Shown: piece after piece, positions 20,460-24,049 of the stretch
Layout: the number at the start of each line of letters is the position of its first letter
How positions within the stretch are numbered: the stretch's first letter is position 1
Origin: Oscillospiraceae bacterium
GTDB lineage: Bacteria; Bacillota_A; Clostridia; Oscillospirales; Ruminococcaceae
Direction of reading: 5' to 3'
NCBI GenBank assembly: GCA_017829075.1
Contig: JAGAJA010000063.1
Coordinates: 1-24,049, forward strand
DNA length: 24,049 nucleotides
Notes under the pieces: model-generated
Told to the model about the DNA's origin: nothing
Databases searched by the model: none
What the model saw: only the letters and a program-made list of their open reading frames with translations
Program-made: the position numbers and the translations under genes

Positions 20460-21476
20460 ATGGATCTGGAAAATATCACACTACTTGACGTTATCGACAA
20501 ACGCACTCTCCAGAGCTTACAGGACGCTTTCGCCGCTGCAACAGGAATGGCGGCACTTGCCACAGATGACACCGGCGCTGTCACCGAGGGCAGTAACTTC
20601 ACCGATTTCTGCATGAACCTCACCAGAAAATCAAGAATCGGCTGCGAACGCTGTAATCAGTGCGACCTCAAAGGCGGTGAAGAAGCAAGCCGCACAGGAC
20701 GTCCTTCGGTTTACTACTGCCACGGCGGACTTATGGACTTTGCCGCCCCTGTAATGCTCAACGGCAAGCATATCGGCTCGCTTATCGGCGGTCAGGTTCT
20801 GCCGGAGGAGCCGGACGAGGACAAGTTCCGCAGGATCGCCGAGGAGATCGGCGTTGATCCCGACCAGTACATATCAGCTCTCCGCAAGGTAAAGATCGTC
20901 CCCAAGAAGCAGATCGAAGCTGCGGCAAATCTGCTCTATCAGATGGCAAACGCGCTTTCTGAAGTTGGATATCAGCGCCTTGTTGCGATCGAAAAACAGA
21001 AGAGCAAGGACGATATCACAAAGGAAGTCACCACAAAGTTCACCACCATTGACGAACGCATGAACGATGTAATGACCAATATCCAGAACCTCGAAAACTG
21101 CTTTGCGACAATCAAGGAATCAGCCGCAGCGTCTACAAAGGCAGTTGAGAGCACAGACGGCATTGTAAAGGCTATCGAAAACGCTTCCACACAGCTCACG
21201 CTTATCGGTTTCAATGCCTCTATCGAAGCAAAGAGAGCCGGCGCAGCGGGCGCAGGCTTCAACGTTATCGCGCAGGAGGTTCGTACCCTCGCCGACAAGA
21301 ACACCAAGCAGGCGAACGAAGTAGAGAACACCCTTAACGAGATCAAGAAAGCAATCACCGGCATTCACGCACAGCTCAAGACCTGCAACGAGGAGATCCA
21401 GAAGAACGCAGAGGTTCTGGAAAGCCTCAAGGCACTTATAGACGAAACCAGCCAGCAGGTAAAGGAGCTCAATTAA
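20460..21476 (+). CDS. Soluble PocR-domain receptor with methyl-accepting-type signalling domain
   Basis: A 338-residue cytoplasmic protein. Residues about 7-165 are a PocR ligand-binding domain (PF10114), with the cysteine cluster Cys51, Cys62, Cys65, Cys68 and Cys87 (GCERCNQCD, YYCHGG) and the GSLIGGQVLP segment. Residues about 185-338 form a helical, MCP-type signalling hairpin with tip IGFNASIEAKRAGAAGAGF and EVRTLADKN. There is no transmembrane helix. PocR domains are known to bind small molecules such as 1,2-propanediol. The fucO gene, which makes 1,2-propanediol, follows after 72 nt. The output may be a chemotaxis kinase or another partner. The signalling part is short. GGAG precedes the ATG. 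Confidence 0.87.
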   Translation: MDLENITLLDVIDKRTLQSLQDAFAAATGMAALATDDTGAVTEGSNFTDFCMNLTRKSRIGCERCNQCDLKGGEEASRTGRPSVYYCHGGLMDFAAPVMLNGKHIGSLIGGQVLPEEPDEDKFRRIAEEIGVDPDQYISALRKVKIVPKKQIEAAANLLYQMANALSEVGYQRLVAIEKQKSKDDITKEVTTKFTTIDERMNDVMTNIQNLENCFATIKESAAASTKAVESTDGIVKAIENASTQLTLIGFNASIEAKRAGAAGAGFNVIAQEVRTLADKNTKQANEVENTLNEIKKAITGIHAQLKTCNEEIQKNAEVLESLKALIDETSQQVKELN

Positions 21477-21548
21477 TCGCTGATCACGGCATATCTGCCG
21501 TTCAGAATACAGTCAAAAGAAATTCCGTCGCAGAAAGGAAAGTCTATC

Positions 21549-22697
21549 ATGGCAAATCGTTTTATCCTCAATGAAACCTCATATCACGGCGCAGGCGCGA
21601 TCGCAAACATCGCGACCGAAGCAAAAAACAGAGCTTTCAAAAAGGCTTTAGTATGCTCTGACCCCGACCTTATCAAGTTCAATGTAACCAAGAAAGTTAC
21701 AGACGTGCTTGATGCCGCAGGTCTTGCATACCAGATCTATTCTGATATCAAGCCCAACCCCACTATCGAAAACGTTCAGCACGGCGTTGAAGAGTTCAAG
21801 AAGAGCGGCGCTGATTACCTAATCGCTATCGGCGGCGGTTCCTCAATGGATACAGCAAAGGCTATCGGCATTATCATCAACAATCCGGAATTTGCTGATG
21901 TAAGAAGCCTTGAGGGTGTTGCTCCCACCAAAAAGCCTTCCGTTCCGATCATCGCAGTTCCCACCACCGCCGGAACAGCGGCAGAGGTAACTATCAACTA
22001 TGTTATCACCGACGCAGAAAAGAACCGGAAGATGGTTTGCGTAGATCCTCACGATATTCCGATCGTTGCCATAGTTGACCCGGACATGATGTCCACAATG
22101 CCTAAGGGACTTACCGCTGCGACCGGTATGGACGCGCTCACCCACGCAATCGAGGGCTACATAACAAAAGGCGCATGGGAGCTGTCCGATATGTTCCACC
22201 TCAAGGCTATCGAGATCATCGCAAAGAGCCTGCGCGGTGCAGTTGACAATACTCCTGAGGGACGCGAGGGCATGGCTCTCGGTCAGTACATTGCCGGAAT
22301 GGGCTTCTCCAACGTTGGTCTTGGCATAGTTCACTCCATGGCTCACCCCCTCGGCGCACTGTATGATACTCCTCACGGTGTTGCAAACGCGATCATTCTG
22401 CCGACGGTTATGGAATACAACGCACCCTGCACCGGCGAAAAGTACCGCGATATCGCAAAGGCTATGGGCGTTCAGGGTACAGAGTCCATGTCGCAGGAGG
22501 AGTACAGAAAGGCTGCGGTTGACGCAGTTAAGCAGCTCTCTCAGGACGTTGGAATCCCCGCTGACCTCAAGGCTATCGTTAAGCCGGAGGATATCCCGTT
22601 CCTCGCTCAGTCCGCTTATGACGATGCTTGCAGACCGGGCAATCCGAGAGATACCTCTGTTGAGGAGATCACTGAGCTTTATAAGAAGTTGATGTGA
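21549..22697 (+). CDS. fucO: Lactaldehyde reductase / iron-dependent alcohol dehydrogenase FucO
   Basis: A 382-residue group III (iron-containing) alcohol dehydrogenase very like E. coli FucO over its whole length (MANR-ILNET start, NNPEFADVRSLEG, PTTAGTAAEVTINYVITD, VCVDPHDIP). Metal ligands Asp195, His199, His262 and His276 line up with the E. coli set (196, 200, 263, 277), offset by one. NAD-binding GGGSSMDT is present. It reduces L-lactaldehyde to 1,2-propanediol during anaerobic fucose or rhamnose fermentation. No other fucose or rhamnose genes are in the window. GAAAGGAAAG precedes the ATG. It probably shares the transcript of the PocR receptor. Confidence 0.92.
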   Translation: MANRFILNETSYHGAGAIANIATEAKNRAFKKALVCSDPDLIKFNVTKKVTDVLDAAGLAYQIYSDIKPNPTIENVQHGVEEFKKSGADYLIAIGGGSSMDTAKAIGIIINNPEFADVRSLEGVAPTKKPSVPIIAVPTTAGTAAEVTINYVITDAEKNRKMVCVDPHDIPIVAIVDPDMMSTMPKGLTAATGMDALTHAIEGYITKGAWELSDMFHLKAIEIIAKSLRGAVDNTPEGREGMALGQYIAGMGFSNVGLGIVHSMAHPLGALYDTPHGVANAIILPTVMEYNAPCTGEKYRDIAKAMGVQGTESMSQEEYRKAAVDAVKQLSQDVGIPADLKAIVKPEDIPFLAQSAYDDACRPGNPRDTSVEEITELYKKLM

Positions 22698-22716
22698 TAA
22701 TTGTATAAATATTTTG

Positions 22717-22746
22717 GGAGGAGCTTTTGCTCCTCCTTTTTGTTTT
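22717..22746 (+). terminator. Rho-independent terminator after fucO
   Basis: A perfect 8-bp stem GGAGGAGC/GCTCCTCC with a TTTT loop (22717-22736), then TTTTTGTTTT. Confidence 0.93.
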
Positions 22747-23070
22747 GTATATGTAGATCCCCCGGCTTCATGGTCGGAGGAATTGTTGAATAAGATACAA
22801 TAAGATCCCCCAATTGTTATCGGCACAACAAAGCAATTGCATGTAGCCGGAAAGTATCAATACTCAAAACATTACACTAATCATTTTCAAATACCATACA
22901 ACCATGAATAAATAATTTAGGTATCATTAATTAATATGCAGTAAAATCGTCGTTGATAGAAAGCATAAGAAAATGAACAAAGACGGAAAAGTTTCTGAGT
23001 AATCATATAGCCATTACGGAAACGAAATAAGAAATATCCACCGGCGCTCCAAAAGTAAACAAGTAAACGC
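22747..23070. other. AT-rich gene-free stretch
   Basis: About 320 bp with no supported gene. Base composition is clearly more AT-rich than its neighbours. AGATCCCCC occurs twice (about 22756 and 22804), and the inverted CAATTGTTATCGG/ACAAAGCAATTG lies near 22812-22839. Very short frames such as MNKDGKVSE (from 22972) are too short to call. It may be a decayed remnant of an insertion. Confidence 0.4.
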
Positions 23071-23099
23071 AAAAACCGCCTCCCTTACGGGAAGCGGTT
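23071..23099 (-). terminator. Terminator of tuf
   Basis: On the minus strand, the stem AACCGC-TTCCC / GGGAGGCGGTT type (23074-23084 with 23089-23099, one C·A mismatch) is followed by TTTTTGC. It lies 30 nt after the tuf stop codon. Confidence 0.85.
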
Positions 23100-23130
23100 C
23101 TTGTTTATGAGTTGTACTCTAAATCAGCAA

Positions 23131-24049
23131 TTAGCTGTTGATCTTGGTAACAACGCCGGAACCTACGGTTCTACCACCCTCACGGATAGCGAAACGCAGA
23201 CCCTCTTCAATAGCGATAGGAGTGATAAGCTCAACGTCCATAACTACGTTATCGCCAGGCATGCACATTTCCTTGTCAGCAGGCAGGGTGATTACGCCGG
23301 TAACGTCGGTAGTTCTGAAGAAGAACTGCGGACGATAGTTGGAAACGAACGGAGTATGACGGCCGCCCTCTTCCTTCTTAAGAACGTAAACCTGACCGGT
23401 GAACTTGGTGTGCGGGTGAATGGAACCGGGCTTGCAGAGAACCTGACCACGCTCGATATCCTGACGGGTGATACCACGGAGCAGAGCGCCGATGTTGTAA
23501 CCAGCAACTGCCTCGTCAAGGGTCTTTCTGAACATCTCAAGACCGGTAACAACTGTGGACTTCGGCTCGTCAACAAGACCAGTGATCTCAACAGTATCGT
23601 TAACCTTAACTACACCACGCTCAACTCTACCAGTTGCAACGGTACCACGGCCGGTAATGGTCATAGTATCCTCAACAGGCATAAGGAACGGCTTGTTCTC
23701 ATCACGCTCAGGAGCAGGAATGTACTCGTCAACAGCGTCCATGAGCTCCTTGATGCAAGCATACTCAGGAGCATTAGGATCGGTGGAGGTGGAGTCAAGA
23801 GCAACCTTAGCGGATCCGCGGATTACGGGAACGTCATCGCCGGGGAACTCGTTCTGGGACAGAACATCTCTGATGTCCATCTCTACGAGGTCGAGCAGCT
23901 CAGGATCGTCAACGTCATCGCACTTGTTGATGAATACAACGATTGCAGGAACGCCTACCTGACGAGCGAGCAGAATGTGCTCCTTGGTCTGAGCCATAGG
24001 GCCATCAGTACCAGCAACTACGAGGATAGCGCCGTCCATCTGAGCAGCA
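23131..24049 (-). CDS. tuf: Elongation factor Tu, partial (5' end outside window)
   Basis: The C-terminal 306 residues of EF-Tu, which brings aminoacyl-tRNA to the ribosome as a GTP complex. The window edge cuts the gene, so the N-terminal P-loop is not seen. The visible part opens with [11 protein letters not shown], then FINKCD (guanine specificity, NKxD) and GSAKVAL. Domains 2 and 3 follow, with [13 protein letters not shown], and the protein ends in [16 protein letters not shown] short insertion, [14 protein letters not shown], follows GSAKVAL. The first ATG seen in this frame, at 24039, is an internal Met. Confidence 0.96.
   Translation of the reverse strand, partial: AAQMDGAILVVAGTDGPMAQTKEHILLARQVGVPAIVVFINKCDDVDDPELLDLVEMDIRDVLSQNEFPGDDVPVIRGSAKVALDSTSTDPNAPEYACIKELMDAVDEYIPAPERDENKPFLMPVEDTMTITGRGTVATGRVERGVVKVNDTVEITGLVDEPKSTVVTGLEMFRKTLDEAVAGYNIGALLRGITRQDIERGQVLCKPGSIHPHTKFTGQVYVLKKEEGGRHTPFVSNYRPQFFFRTTDVTGVITLPADKEMCMPGDNVVMDVELITPIAIEEGLRFAIREGGRTVGSGVVTKINS

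Overview
The window looks like chromosome of a Gram-positive, spore-lineage Clostridia, most probably Oscillospiraceae (Ruminococcus-like gut or rumen anaerobe). This is inferred from the mix of genes: a YlbJ-type sporulation membrane protein, ECF vitamin transporter S-components (FolT, BioY), a class Ic aspartate aminotransferase, a FucO-type lactaldehyde reductase, strong Shine-Dalgarno sites and many TTGACA-N17-TATAAT-type promoters. I found no tRNA, rRNA, CRISPR array, phage module or complete insertion sequence.

Layout. 1-5.6 kb: a hairpin-rich repeat (copy 1), a serine beta-lactamase-fold hydrolase, a stand-alone response regulator, the aminotransferase, a zinc-ribbon membrane protein, and on the minus strand a thioredoxin-nitrilase pair. 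5.8-8.5 kb: pfkA, then a THF (folate) riboswitch with a terminator, controlling folT and the tightly coupled proC. 8.5-10.5 kb: a GT4 glycosyltransferase and bioY, which has a consensus promoter and two BirA-like operators. 10.5-11.8 kb, minus strand: an alkyltransferase-like (ATL) DNA repair protein and a NUDIX hydrolase whose 5' UTR carries a nested pair of MITEs.

12.0-18.1 kb is the most notable block. It is a compact operon with its own promoter and terminator: PlsC-like acyltransferase, acyl carrier protein, a 781-residue fused ketosynthase/chain-length-factor protein, ketoreductase, hydroxyacyl-ACP dehydratase, Sfp-type phosphopantetheinyl transferase and a CxxCxxC flavoprotein. KS-CLF, KR and DH are present but there is no enoyl reductase. 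This is the logic of a type II polyketide/polyene pathway (compare aryl polyenes, group B Streptococcus granadaene, ishigamide), not of housekeeping fatty acid synthesis. The product is unknown; a polyenoyl chain passed to a lipid or other acceptor is my inference.

18.1-24 kb: two more copies of the hairpin repeat in opposite orientations, a minus-strand pair (YlbJ-like protein and a small membrane protein), a soluble PocR-domain receptor with a methyl-accepting-type signalling domain next to fucO (lactaldehyde to 1,2-propanediol), and the 3' part of tuf running off the window end.
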